The notes under the pieces were generated by a model. That model ran no database searches and was not told the DNA's origin. It was given only the letters and a program-made list of their open reading frames with translations. A stretch of DNA of 64,000 nucleotides from contig NZ_LR813084.1 of assembly GCF_903815225.1 (NCBI RefSeq), positions 3,018,501 through 3,082,500 on the forward strand, read 5' to 3'. Positions 22,061-35,303 of the stretch are shown here, in pieces (the stretch's first letter is position 1; each line of letters starts with the position of its first letter). This stretch comes from Delftia tsuruhatensis. GTDB lineage: Bacteria; Pseudomonadota; Gammaproteobacteria; Burkholderiales; Burkholderiaceae_C. The translations under genes were made by a program, and so were the position numbers.

Positions 22061-25000
22061 TGCTCGGGCGCCTCATCGATTTCTCGCTGCGACAGCGCGC
22101 GCTGGTGCTGATGGCGGCCTGCGCATTGGCCCTTGCCGGTGCCTGGGCCTATGTGAACCTGCCCATCGATGCCTTTCCCGACATCTCGCCCACCCAGGTC
22201 AAGGTGATCCTGAAAGTGCCGGGCATGACGCCCGAGGAGGTGGAGCAGCGCGTCTCCACTCCCGTCGAGCAGGAACTGCTGGGCCTGCCGAACAAGACCA
22301 TGGTGCGCTCGGTCTCCAAGTACGGCATCAGCGACGTGACGGTGGATTTCACCGAAGGCACGGACGTGTACTGGGCGCGCCAGCAGGTCTCCGAGCGGCT
22401 GGCCGGCCTGCAGCGCGACCTGCCCGCCACGGCCGAAGGCGGGCTGGCCCCCATCACCACGCCGCTGGGCGAGATGTTCATGTTCACCGTGGACGGCGAG
22501 GACTGGTCGCTGGCCGAGCGCCGCCATGTGCTGGACTGGGTGATCCGTCCCGCGTTGCGCACCGTGGCCGGCGTGGCCGACGTCAACGCCCTGGGAGGAG
22601 CGGTGCGCAGCTACGAGGTGGTTCCCGACCCGGCGCGGCTGCGCGCGCGCGGCGTCACGCTGGACCAGCTGCGGCAGGCGCTGGAGGCCAACAACCGCAA
22701 CGACGGAGCCGGTCGGCTGGACCGTGGCGAGGAGCACTGGGTGGTGCGCGTGGAGGGGGGCGTGCGCGGGCTGGATGATCTGCGCACCATCGTGGTCGTG
22801 CCCACGCAGGGTGGTCGGGCCGCAGCCACCGTGGGCGACGTAGCCACGGTGCGCCTGGGCGAGGCCACGCGCAACGGCGCGGTCAGCCGCGATGGGCGTG
22901 GCGAGGCGGTCCAGGGTCTGGTCCTGGGTCTGCGGGGCGTGGACGCGCGCGGCCTGGTCGATGCCGTGCAGGCTCGGCTGGACGAACTGGCGCCCCGGCT
23001 GCCCAAGGGAATGCGCACCCAGGTCTTCTACAACCGCGGCGAACTGGTCTCGCGTGCGGCCGGCACCGTGGTGCGTGCCCTGGTGGAGGCCAGCGTGCTG
23101 GTCGTGGTCATGCTCTACCTGTTCCTGGGCGGCGTGCGCGCCGCATTGGTGGTGGCGGCCACGCTGCCGCTGTCCATGCTGGCCACCTTCCTGCTCATGC
23201 GCCACGTGGGCCTGACGGCCAACCTGATGAGCCTGGGCGGACTGGCCATCGCCCTGGGCATGCTGGTGGACGCCGCCGTGGTGGTGGTGGAGAACATCGA
23301 GACCGCGCTGGGCCACGCCCCGGGCGATTCGCAGGCCAGGACGGGGATGGACAGGTCGGTGTTGATCCGGGACGCGGTCTGCGCCGTTGCCACGCCCATG
23401 CTGGCTGGCGTGTCCATCATCGGCATCGTGTTCCTGCCGCTGCTCACGTTGCAGGGGCTGGAAGGCAAACTGTTCGCCCCGGTGGCGTTGACCATCGTGC
23501 TGGCGCTGGGCGCCTCGGTGCTCATCGCCTTCACCGTGGTGCCGGCGCTGGCCTCGCTGCTGCTGCGGGCCCATGGTGCCGACACGCCCTGGCTGATGGG
23601 GCGCGTGGCGCGGGGCTTCGGGCGCATGCAGCGCTGGAGCCTGGCGCACCGGTCCACGGTGTTCGGGATGGCCGGCGCGGCGCTGGCCGGTGCCGGCGTG
23701 CTGTACCTGTCCGTGGGCAAGACCTTCATGCCCACCATGGACGAGGGGGACATGATCGTGCAACTGCAAAAGGCGCCCTCCATCTCGCTGGCCGCCTCGC
23801 TGGACATGGACATCCGCGTGCAGCGTGCGCTGCTGGAGCAGGTGCCCGAGATCCGCTCCATCGTGGCCCGCACGGGGTCGGACGACCTGGGCCTGGATCC
23901 CATGGGCCTGAACGAGACCGATACCTTCCTGGTGCTGCGGCCGCGCAGTGAGTGGCGCGGGGGCAAGGACGACATCGCCAGCGCCATACGCCATGTCATG
24001 GAGGGCTTTCCGGGCCTGATCTACGGCTTTACCCAGCCCATAGAGATGCGTGTGTCCGAAATGCTCACGGGCACCCGCGGGGACGTGGCCATCAAGATCT
24101 TCGGCAACGACCTGGCTCGCCTGGATGCCGCCGCCCATGCCGTGGCCGCGCGCATGCGTGACGTGCCGGGCGCGTCCGAAGTCATCGCGCCCGGCAACAG
24201 TGGCGTGCAGTACCTGCAGGTGGCGCTCAATCGCGCCGCGCTGGGCCAGTCGGGGCTCAGTGGTGACGCGTTGCAGGCCCAACTGCGCTCCCTGGTCGAA
24301 GGCGAGCGCATCGGCATCGTCCCGGAGGGTGTCGCTCGCACGCCGCTGATCCTGCGCGGCGGTGCGGCCTTGCGCCAGTCTCCCGAAGGGCTGGCCGGAC
24401 TGCTGGTGGCGGCCCCCGATGGCAATACCTGGCCCCTGACCTCGCTGGCCACGCTGGCAGCGCGGGACGGCCCGGTGCGCGTGGACCATGAGAACGGCAT
24501 GCGCTTCGCCGTGGTGCAGGTCAACGTCGAGGGCCGGGACCTGGCCGGCTTCGTGCGTGATGCGCAGGCCGCCGTCGCGGCCGACGAAGGCCTCATGGAC
24601 ATGCGCATCGTCTGGGGCGGCCAGTTCGAGAACCAGCAGCGCGCCGCAGCGCGGCTGGCCCTCGTGGTGCCGCTGGCCCTGGGCGCCATCTTCGTGCTGC
24701 TGGTGCTGACCTTCCGCTCGCCCAGGCAGGCGTTGCTGGTCATCGCCAACGTCCCGTTCGCGCTCGTGGGCGGCATGGCGGCGCTGGGCGCCGCAGGCGA
24801 GTACCTGTCGGTGCCGGCCTCGGTGGGCTTCATCGCCCTGCTGGGCATCGCGGTGCTCAACGGCGTGGTGCTGGTGTCGCACTTCAACCACCTGCTGGCG
24901 GCCGGCCAGCCGCTGGATCAGGTCGTGCGCCAGGGCGTCCGCGACCGGCTGCGGCCCGTGCTGATGACGGCCTGCATCACCGCCCTGGGCATGGTGCCGC

Positions 25001-25158
25001 TGCTGCTGGCCAGCGGCCCGGGCTCGGAAATCCAGCGGCCACTGGCCATCGTGGTGGCCGGGGGGCTGGTCAGCTCCACGGCGCTGACCCTGCTGCTGCT
25101 ACCCCTGCTGTTCGAACGCTTCGGGCTTGCGCGCCACCAAAGGCAGGCCCGGTCATGA
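22057..25158 (+). CDS. HME-family RND heavy-metal efflux pump (CzcA/CusA-like)
   Basis: 1033 residues with twelve predicted TMs in two halves and the HME-specific porter stretch SKYGISDVTVDFTEGTDVYWARQ. The TM4 motif reads ALGMLVDAAVVVVENIE; this lacks the DFG of Zn/Co/Cd-type CzcA and is nearer the CusA-type GAMVDAAIVMIEN pattern, so monovalent Cu/Ag is possible, but substrate is not settled. It drives proton-coupled export of metal ions. Coupled to the adaptor upstream and the outer-membrane channel gene downstream. Confidence 0.93.
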   Translation: MMLGRLIDFSLRQRALVLMAACALALAGAWAYVNLPIDAFPDISPTQVKVILKVPGMTPEEVEQRVSTPVEQELLGLPNKTMVRSVSKYGISDVTVDFTEGTDVYWARQQVSERLAGLQRDLPATAEGGLAPITTPLGEMFMFTVDGEDWSLAERRHVLDWVIRPALRTVAGVADVNALGGAVRSYEVVPDPARLRARGVTLDQLRQALEANNRNDGAGRLDRGEEHWVVRVEGGVRGLDDLRTIVVVPTQGGRAAATVGDVATVRLGEATRNGAVSRDGRGEAVQGLVLGLRGVDARGLVDAVQARLDELAPRLPKGMRTQVFYNRGELVSRAAGTVVRALVEASVLVVVMLYLFLGGVRAALVVAATLPLSMLATFLLMRHVGLTANLMSLGGLAIALGMLVDAAVVVVENIETALGHAPGDSQARTGMDRSVLIRDAVCAVATPMLAGVSIIGIVFLPLLTLQGLEGKLFAPVALTIVLALGASVLIAFTVVPALASLLLRAHGADTPWLMGRVARGFGRMQRWSLAHRSTVFGMAGAALAGAGVLYLSVGKTFMPTMDEGDMIVQLQKAPSISLAASLDMDIRVQRALLEQVPEIRSIVARTGSDDLGLDPMGLNETDTFLVLRPRSEWRGGKDDIASAIRHVMEGFPGLIYGFTQPIEMRVSEMLTGTRGDVAIKIFGNDLARLDAAAHAVAARMRDVPGASEVIAPGNSGVQYLQVALNRAALGQSGLSGDALQAQLRSLVEGERIGIVPEGVARTPLILRGGAALRQSPEGLAGLLVAAPDGNTWPLTSLATLAARDGPVRVDHENGMRFAVVQVNVEGRDLAGFVRDAQAAVAADEGLMDMRIVWGGQFENQQRAAARLALVVPLALGAIFVLLVLTFRSPRQALLVIANVPFALVGGMAALGAAGEYLSVPASVGFIALLGIAVLNGVVLVSHFNHLLAAGQPLDQVVRQGVRDRLRPVLMTACITALGMVPLLLASGPGSEIQRPLAIVVAGGLVSSTALTLLLLPLLFERFGLARHQRQARS

Positions 25159-25223
25159 GCACCTTCTTCACCCCATGCGGCAGGGCGCAAGGCCCTGTCG
25201 GCCCACTCCTCAGGAGCCCGTCC

Positions 25224-26477
25224 ATGAAACCCCTGCTGCCTGCCTTGGCCGCTGCCTTGCTGCTGGCAGGCGCCGTCCGGGCCCAAAGCTACCTGCCGCC
25301 CGAGGCTGTCGTGCGCGAGGCCGTGGCCCAGTCACCCGCCGTGCAGGCCGCCGATGCGGCCCGGCGCGGCGCCCAGGCCCGTGCCCAGGCCTTGCGCGCA
25401 GGCCCGCATGAAACCGTGGTGCGCGCCAGTGGCCAGCGCCGCTGGGTGCACGATGGTTCGGGCCAGCGCTTCAGCGAAGGCCAGGTGGCCATCGAGCGCC
25501 CGCTGCGCCTGGGCGGCAAGTCCGAATCCGATGCCCAACTGGCCGAAGCCACCCAGGCCCTGGGCCGTGTGGCGGCCCAGGATGCCCGCCATGAGGCGGC
25601 GCGCCAACTGCTGGCCCTGTGGTTTGCCGCGCAGCGGGCAGGGCAGGGCCTGAGGGCGGCGCAGGACAATGCCGAGGCCGCGGTCGAGCTGGCCCGCGTC
25701 ACCCAGCGCCGCGTACGCGCCGGAGATGCCGCCAGGCTGGACAGCGAACTGGCATCGGCGGAGCAGGCGCGCATGCAGGCCGCCCTGGAGGCGGCCCGGG
25801 GTCGGCATGAGGCCGCGCGGGGCGAACTGCAGGCCCGGTTCCCAGGCCTGGGCGAGCCGCCGCCGGAGCCTGCGTTGCCGCCCGAAGACGGTTCACCGCT
25901 GCCGGAGCTGCCACCGCAGCCACGCGCCAGCCTGCGCCTGCGCTACATCGAGCAAAGCCACGAATACCTGTTGGCCCAGGCCGAGGAAACCCTGGCCCTG
26001 CGCCAGGCGCGCCGGGCCGACCTGGAGCGCCGCCCCGACCCCACCATGGGCGTGTTCGCCACCAGCGAGCGCGGCGGCACGGAGCGCATCGCCGGCGTCA
26101 GCCTGTCCCTGCCCCTGGGCTCGGTGCATCGCCAGGCCCTGGCGGACCAGGCCCTGGCCGATGCCGAGGCCGCGCTGTCGCGGCGCCTGGCCGCCGAGCG
26201 CAGGCTGGGTGCGGAATTCGACGTGCTCTGGAGCCAGCTGGCCGGCAAGCACGCGGCCGCCCAGGCCCAGGCCCGGGCGGCCGCGCTCCAGCAGGCCGCG
26301 TCGGACCGTGCGCTGCGTGCCTACCGCGCCGGGGAGACGGGATTGACCGAGCTGCTGGCCGTGCGCCGCGCCCTGGCCGATGCCATCCTGGCCGGGCATC
26401 AGGCCCGCAGCGAGGCGCTGGAAGGCGACAGCCGCCTGCGGCTGGACCTGCATGAGCTGTGGGACTTCGATGATTGA
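25224..26477 (+). CDS. Outer-membrane efflux channel (TolC/CzcC-like)
   Basis: 417 residues from MKPLLPALAAALLLAGAVRAQ, a clear signal peptide, with AGGAG upstream; a 23-codon extension to 25155 would spoil the signal. Two outer-membrane-efflux repeats rich in Ala/Gln coiled coils, with the GGKSESDAQLAE and RPDPTMGVFATSERGG turns typical of CzcC. It completes the tripartite pump in gene order B-A-C rather than the classic C-B-A. Confidence 0.9.
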   Translation: MKPLLPALAAALLLAGAVRAQSYLPPEAVVREAVAQSPAVQAADAARRGAQARAQALRAGPHETVVRASGQRRWVHDGSGQRFSEGQVAIERPLRLGGKSESDAQLAEATQALGRVAAQDARHEAARQLLALWFAAQRAGQGLRAAQDNAEAAVELARVTQRRVRAGDAARLDSELASAEQARMQAALEAARGRHEAARGELQARFPGLGEPPPEPALPPEDGSPLPELPPQPRASLRLRYIEQSHEYLLAQAEETLALRQARRADLERRPDPTMGVFATSERGGTERIAGVSLSLPLGSVHRQALADQALADAEAALSRRLAAERRLGAEFDVLWSQLAGKHAAAQAQARAAALQQAASDRALRAYRAGETGLTELLAVRRALADAILAGHQARSEALEGDSRLRLDLHELWDFDD

Positions 26478-26553
26478 GGCGGGCCATCAGCGCACACCAC
26501 CTTGGCCATGAACTCGGAAGGTGAATGCCTGCGCCGGATGGCCGTGCCGGCGG

Positions 26554-27525
26554 TCACAGATCCAGCACCAGCAATGCCGTCTTCGCGCGGGAGCAGCACG
26601 GTGTGAACCAGGCATTCGAGGCTTTTTCCTCCTCGCTCAGGCAATGGTCCCGGTGGTCGGGCTCGCCGGACAGCACCGGCGTGATGCAGGTTCCGCAAAC
26701 GCCTTCGTTGCAGGAGGTGGGCAGATCGACGCCGGCCGCCAGCAGCGCTTCGGCCACGCTGCGGTCCTTGGGAATCACCACCCGCCTGCGGCTGCGCCGC
26801 AGCTCGACGGTGAATTCCCGTGCCGGTTCCTGTTCCAGTGAAGGCGCTGCCGAAAAGCGCTCGCTGTGCAACCGGGCCTGGGGCCAGCCTGCGCGCGCAG
26901 CCTGCGCCAGTGCGGCATCCATGAAGCCGGTGGGCCCGCAGACATACAGGTGCCGGCCAGGGCCGGGGGCCTCCAGCAGGCGAGGCAGATCGATGCATTG
27001 GTCGAGCGGCCCATCGTCGAAGTAGAGGTGGACCCGCAGGCCGCAGCGGGCATCGCGCTCCAGGTCTTGCCGGAACGCCATGCGCTGTGCACTGCGCGCG
27101 CAGTAGTGCATCTCGAACGAGGCGCCCTGCCGCACCAGGGCCTTGGCCATGGACATCAGCGGAGTGACACCGATGCCTCCGGCCAGCAGCAGGCAGTGCC
27201 TGGCCTGGGGCGCCAGCGGGAACTGGTTCCTGGGCTCGCTGATCTCCAGCGTATCGCCGGCCGCCAGCGCATGCATGGCCGCCGACCCGCCCCGGGAGTC
27301 TGCCGTTTTCAGCACGGCGATCTGGTAGCGGTGCGTTTCCGAGGGGCAGTTGTACAGGGAGTACTGGCGGCTGAGCCCCTGCGGTCCGCAGGGTACGTCC
27401 GGGAGGTGGACGGTGATGTGCGCCCCGGCGCTGAAAGCCGGCAGTGCGGCTGCGTCGGGGTGCACGAGTTCGAAGCTGGCAATGTCCTGTGCAATGTCGG
27501 TTTTGCGCGCTAGTTTTACTTTCAT
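26554..27525 (-). CDS. PDR/VanB-type oxidoreductase (FMN, NAD, C-terminal 2Fe-2S)
   Basis: 323 residues. An FAD/FMN-binding barrel (LSRQYSLYNCP), an NAD domain (LLLAGGIGVTPLMSMAKAL; YVCGPTGFMDAAL), then a ferredoxin domain with SCNEGVCGTC and a later TPCCSR Cys. This is the layout of phthalate dioxygenase reductase and vanillate demethylase reductase. Such reductases feed Rieske oxygenases, but no oxygenase gene adjoins it. The adjoining LysR gene may control it. Good ribosome site GAGGAAG. Confidence 0.9.
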   Translation of the reverse strand: MKVKLARKTDIAQDIASFELVHPDAAALPAFSAGAHITVHLPDVPCGPQGLSRQYSLYNCPSETHRYQIAVLKTADSRGGSAAMHALAAGDTLEISEPRNQFPLAPQARHCLLLAGGIGVTPLMSMAKALVRQGASFEMHYCARSAQRMAFRQDLERDARCGLRVHLYFDDGPLDQCIDLPRLLEAPGPGRHLYVCGPTGFMDAALAQAARAGWPQARLHSERFSAAPSLEQEPAREFTVELRRSRRRVVIPKDRSVAEALLAAGVDLPTSCNEGVCGTCITPVLSGEPDHRDHCLSEEEKASNAWFTPCCSRAKTALLVLDL

Positions 27526-27611
27526 GTCTTCCTCGCGAGGCTGAGTCGGTCATCGACAAGCGCACGATGCAACGGTGCCATGGTTGGAAGGCAAGGCTGG
27601 CGAGGGATTTG

Positions 27612-28493
27612 TCAGGGCGCGCGTGGGGAATTCGCCAGCGTGGCCACCAGCTGCCCATACATGGCATCCACGGCCGCCTGGCCCCGCGAGGCCTTGCTGC
27701 GCAGCGCCGCCACTTCCATGGACAGCAGCGGGGGCAGCTCGAAGCCGGCTGGCAGGTTTTGCAGTATCTGCAGATGCGCGGGCACGCTGCAGCGCGTGAA
27801 CACGGCCACGGCCAGGCCGCTTTCCACGGCGGCCAGCTGGCCTGCCAGGCTGGAGCTGTGGTAGACCACGCGGTGCGCGCGTCGCTGGGCCGCCAGGCTG
27901 GACAGGGCTGCCGTGCGCGCCAGGCTGGCGGCCTCATAGACGGCGATGGGCAGCGGGTCCCTGCGCCAGACCTCGTGCTGTGGCGCGCCCACCCAGACCA
28001 GGGGTTCGTGGAACAGCAGGCGCCCGCGCTGCGGCTTGTCGCGCGAGACCAGGGCCAGGTCCAGCGTGCCGCGCACGACCTGGGGGATGAGCGCGGTGGA
28101 CTGCTCGCAGGTCAGCTCGATCTCCACCCCCTGGTAGCGGCCCGCGAAGCTGCGCAGCACGGGCGTCAGATAGGTGCTGGCGTAGTCATCGGGCACGCCC
28201 AGCCGCACGCGCCCCGACAGCTCGGGGCCGAACAGCGCCGCCTGGGCCTGGGCCTGCAGCTCCAGCATGCGCCGCGCATAGCCCAGCAGTTCGGCGCCCG
28301 CCGCCGTCAGCTGCAGGTGGCGGGGGCCGCGCAGCAGCACGGGCCGGCCCAGGGCCGTCTCCAGCTTCTTGAGCTGCATGCTCACGGCTGCCTGGGATCG
28401 GTGCACCAGCGGTGCGGCGGCGGACAGCGACCCCGCGTCCACCACGGCCACCAGGGCGCGCAGCCAGTCGATCTGCAGGTCGGGATGGTTCAC
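27612..28493 (-). CDS. LysR-family transcriptional regulator
   Basis: 293 residues with an N-terminal winged HTH (LRALVAVVDAGSLSAAAPLVHRSQAAVSMQLKKLE begins at residue ~10) and a periplasmic-binding-like effector domain. Two candidates lie in range: the PDR reductase immediately downstream on the same strand and the divergent EamA transporter. An ATTCGA-TTT-TCGAAT palindrome lies between it and the latter. Effector unknown. Confidence 0.92.
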   Translation of the reverse strand: MNHPDLQIDWLRALVAVVDAGSLSAAAPLVHRSQAAVSMQLKKLETALGRPVLLRGPRHLQLTAAGAELLGYARRMLELQAQAQAALFGPELSGRVRLGVPDDYASTYLTPVLRSFAGRYQGVEIELTCEQSTALIPQVVRGTLDLALVSRDKPQRGRLLFHEPLVWVGAPQHEVWRRDPLPIAVYEAASLARTAALSSLAAQRRAHRVVYHSSSLAGQLAAVESGLAVAVFTRCSVPAHLQILQNLPAGFELPPLLSMEVAALRSKASRGQAAVDAMYGQLVATLANSPRAP

Positions 28494-28506
28494 GGCGCGC
28501 TCCTGT

Positions 28507-28521
28507 ATTCGATTTTCGAAT
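28507..28521. promoter_or_regulatory. Palindrome between divergent LysR and EamA genes
   Basis: ATTCGA-TTT-TCGAAT is a perfect 6-bp inverted repeat with a 3-nt spacer, 13 bp before the LysR start and ~60 bp before the transporter start. Its size and position suit a LysR-type recognition site. Confidence 0.5.
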
Positions 28522-28579
28522 GCTAACCCTGAAAACTATTTGCTTTACGAGGCTTGAGGGCCGCGCGAGCATCAAGGCC

Positions 28580-32844
<4,265 letters not shown>

Positions 32845-33272
32845 AGTCACCTCTGCTTCTGGATTGAAAGCCCATGCCCCGGCCCCGCGGGGGACCGCAG
32901 GGCAAAGCGAAACTCCCACCCGCAAAGGGCGGTGGCTTCATCAGCGCATGGATTGGGGAAACCGGCGGGGCGTCATTAGAAAACGCCTATCGGAAAATGC
33001 GGATTCACGCATTCTCTGGATTGAAGAATATTCAATCGGATATGGCGCTCTCATTGGCTTGCTTGAATACTGTTTTTTTCGAATATCACCACTATTCATG
33101 ACATGAAAGCATGGCGATGTAGGACTGCGCCGTCAGACTCGGGGCGGCGGTTTTTTGCAAGAGAAAGGAACCGGGCGATGGTGCTGGCCGGTCCGCATGC
33201 GGGAAATCGAAAGCCGAAGCCAGGCCCTTGCGAGCCGGGAGAATACAGCGCCAGGTCCGCCTGGCACACCTT
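32845..33272. other. 428-bp intergenic, aspT promoter region
   Basis: Holds the upstream region of aspT (minus strand) and the 3' flank of the LysR gene. The part 32985-33110 is AT-rich and contains the palindrome at 33021-33035 and a seven-T run near 33075. CCACC/GGTGG arms around 32910-32935 could form a weak leader hairpin. No gene and no clear terminator were found. Confidence 0.5.
33021..33035. promoter_or_regulatory. Nested palindrome upstream of aspT
   Basis: TTGAA-GAATA-TTCAA: outer arms TTGAA/TTCAA are complementary and GAATATTC sits inside. It lies ~180 bp before the aspT start in the AT-rich part of the intergenic region. It is a candidate operator for the adjoining LysR regulator or another factor. 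Confidence 0.35.
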
Positions 33273-34169
33273 TCACGGCACCGTCTGGCCTGCCTGGGAC
33301 AGCGTGGTGCATTGGGCCACCAGCCAGCGAGACAGCGCAAGCCCGGCAGCTTCCAGCGGCTGCGGGCCCAGCCACAACAGTCCGTAGTGGCTGCCATCGG
33401 CCGCGAACCCTGCGGGAGCGGCGAGGCGGCCCTTGAGGACATCGTCCGCTGCCAGCACCTCGGGGCTCATGGCCACGCCCAGGCCGGCGGTGGCGGCCTC
33501 CAGCGTCAGGAAATGGTGGTCGTAGTAGCGGATTTCGGCGGGGCGGGGCGCTGACGCATGGGTCTTGAGCCACCGCGCCCAGGCTTCGGGCCGGGTCCTG
33601 GAGCCCAGCGCGATGTAGCCGCCCCGCTCGAAGGCAGGAACCTGCCGCGGGTCCATCACCGGTCCCACTCTTTCGCCGAACAGACGCTGGACCTGCCATT
33701 CCTCGGGCAGCCCGAAGTCCAGCCGGCGTATGGCCAGGTCGATGCGGTCGCGCCGGAAGTCCACCGGGCCCCCGCCGACCGACAGGTGCAAGGCAATGTC
33801 GGGATGCAGGCTCTGAAAGCCGCCCAGCCGGGGAATCAGCCAGCGCATGGCCACCGAAGACTCGCAGGAGAGCACCAGGGCGCTTTGCTCGACGCTCTTG
33901 ATGCGCAGGTTCTCGACGGTGGTCGCCAGTTCGCCGAAGAAGCGGCTGATCGTGAGGTTCAGCGTATGGCCCGCCGGCGTGAGCCTCAGGCCCCGGCCGC
34001 TTTTCTCGAACAGCCGAAAGCCCAGGTCTTCCGTGAGCTTGGTGATGCGGCGGCTGACGGCCCCATGGGTCAGGGACAGGCTGTCGGCGGCCTCGCGCAC
34101 CGAGCCCAGGCGGGCCACGGCCTCGAAGGCACGCAAATCGTCCAGCGAAGGGATGTCAGAGCGATCCAT
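33273..34169 (-). CDS. LysR-family regulator (GcvA-like)
   Basis: 298 residues. The N-terminus (LDDLRAFEAVARLGSV then LSLTHGAVSRRITKLTEDLG) is of the GcvA/amino-acid type with the TxGAVSR recognition helix. The effector domain follows (ALVLSCESSVAMRWLIPRL). It is divergent from the four-carbon sugar-acid operon (75 bp gap) and upstream of aspT on the same strand, so either may be its target; the divergent operon is likelier. Confidence 0.9.
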   Translation of the reverse strand: MDRSDIPSLDDLRAFEAVARLGSVREAADSLSLTHGAVSRRITKLTEDLGFRLFEKSGRGLRLTPAGHTLNLTISRFFGELATTVENLRIKSVEQSALVLSCESSVAMRWLIPRLGGFQSLHPDIALHLSVGGGPVDFRRDRIDLAIRRLDFGLPEEWQVQRLFGERVGPVMDPRQVPAFERGGYIALGSRTRPEAWARWLKTHASAPRPAEIRYYDHHFLTLEAATAGLGVAMSPEVLAADDVLKGRLAAPAGFAADGSHYGLLWLGPQPLEAAGLALSRWLVAQCTTLSQAGQTVP

Positions 34170-34244
34170 TGGTGAAAATATATCACTCGATGATCGCAGA
34201 AACTATCGCTTTTCTCGTTGTGTGGCTTTTCGAATAATTGAGAA

Positions 34245-35303
34245 ATGAACACCAATGAGAACTTTGACATCGCCATCCTGGCCGACGATCTCACGAGCGC
34301 GGCCGATGGGGCTGCTCCCTTTGTCGCCCGTGGCCATCGGGCATGGATAGGCCGGGGGCGCTTGCCCGCCCATGCGGTGTCCGTCATGGCCATCGACGCG
34401 GGCTCCAGGTCCCTCGGCGAGGAGCGTGCGGCCCGGCGGGTGGAGCAACTGACGAGGGTGCTGGCGGCCCGGCCCCTGCTGTACAAGACCGTGGATTCGA
34501 CGCTGCGCGGCCATGTCAAGGCCGAGCTGCAGGCCTGCTGGCAGGCCAGCGGGCGCAGCACGCTGGTGTTCGCACCGGCCTTTCCCGCGGCCGGGCGCAC
34601 CACGGTCGGCGGTATCCAGCGGGTGGACGGCGTGCCCGTGGCCGATACCGCCTATGGCCGCGACCCGGTACACCCGGCGCTGCACTCCGACCTGGCCAGT
34701 CTGGTGCCCGCCTGCATCAAGAGCGCCCTGCTGCTGGACGCCAGCACCCAGGAGCAACTGGACGAGCAGGTGGCCGGCCTGCCGTCTCCCGAGACCATCC
34801 TCTGGGTCGGCTCGCCTGGGTTGGCGATGGCGCTGGCCCGGCGTTTCACGCCACCGGCCGTGGCTCGCCACGGCGGCATCCTGGTCGCCGTGGGCAGTGC
34901 CAACCCGTGCAGCCACCAGCAGGCCGATGCCGTGGCCCGCATGCCCGGCGTAACCCTGCTGCGGGGCCCGCGCGAACGCCAGCCCCATCCCGCTGCCGTG
35001 CTGCAAGGGCTTGCCGACCAGGCCATGCAGGTGCTGAGCACCACGCACATCGGCGCCATCGTGGCGACCGGCGGCGACACCCTCCAGGCCATCCTGGACC
35101 GGCTGGATGTCGGCGAATTCGAAGTCCTCAAGGAGCTGGAGCCGGGCTTCGCGCTGGGGCGCGTGCTGCGCGCGGACGGCAGCGAGCTGCTGGTCGCGAT
35201 GAAGGCTGGCGGCTTCGGCGACGACCAGGCCCTGTGCCGCGCCGTCAAGGCATTGCGCGACCACTTTCCGGCGCTCGGCGCCGTTGCCAAGGAGCCCGCA
35301 TGA
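34245..35303 (+). CDS. Four-carbon acid sugar kinase (DUF1537; DtnK/OtnK type)
   Basis: 352 residues. N-terminal substrate domain starts with the diagnostic ILADDLTSAADGA, with KTVDSTLRGHVKAEL near residue 85; the C-terminal nucleotide domain has VATGGDTLQAIL and KAGGFGDDQAL. The family phosphorylates D-threonate, L-threonate or D-erythronate at C4. The PdxA2 gene next to it favours D-threonate (DtnK) or D-erythronate. TGA overlaps the next ATG (ATGA). Confidence 0.9.
   Translation: MNTNENFDIAILADDLTSAADGAAPFVARGHRAWIGRGRLPAHAVSVMAIDAGSRSLGEERAARRVEQLTRVLAARPLLYKTVDSTLRGHVKAELQACWQASGRSTLVFAPAFPAAGRTTVGGIQRVDGVPVADTAYGRDPVHPALHSDLASLVPACIKSALLLDASTQEQLDEQVAGLPSPETILWVGSPGLAMALARRFTPPAVARHGGILVAVGSANPCSHQQADAVARMPGVTLLRGPRERQPHPAAVLQGLADQAMQVLSTTHIGAIVATGGDTLQAILDRLDVGEFEVLKELEPGFALGRVLRADGSELLVAMKAGGFGDDQALCRAVKALRDHFPALGAVAKEPA

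Noticed and set aside
21292..24891. A 1199-codon open frame on the minus strand across the RND operon
   Set aside because: Antisense shadow of czcB/czcA-like genes in high-GC DNA; His/Gln/Arg-rich composition and no domain, whereas the plus strand encodes well-known proteins.
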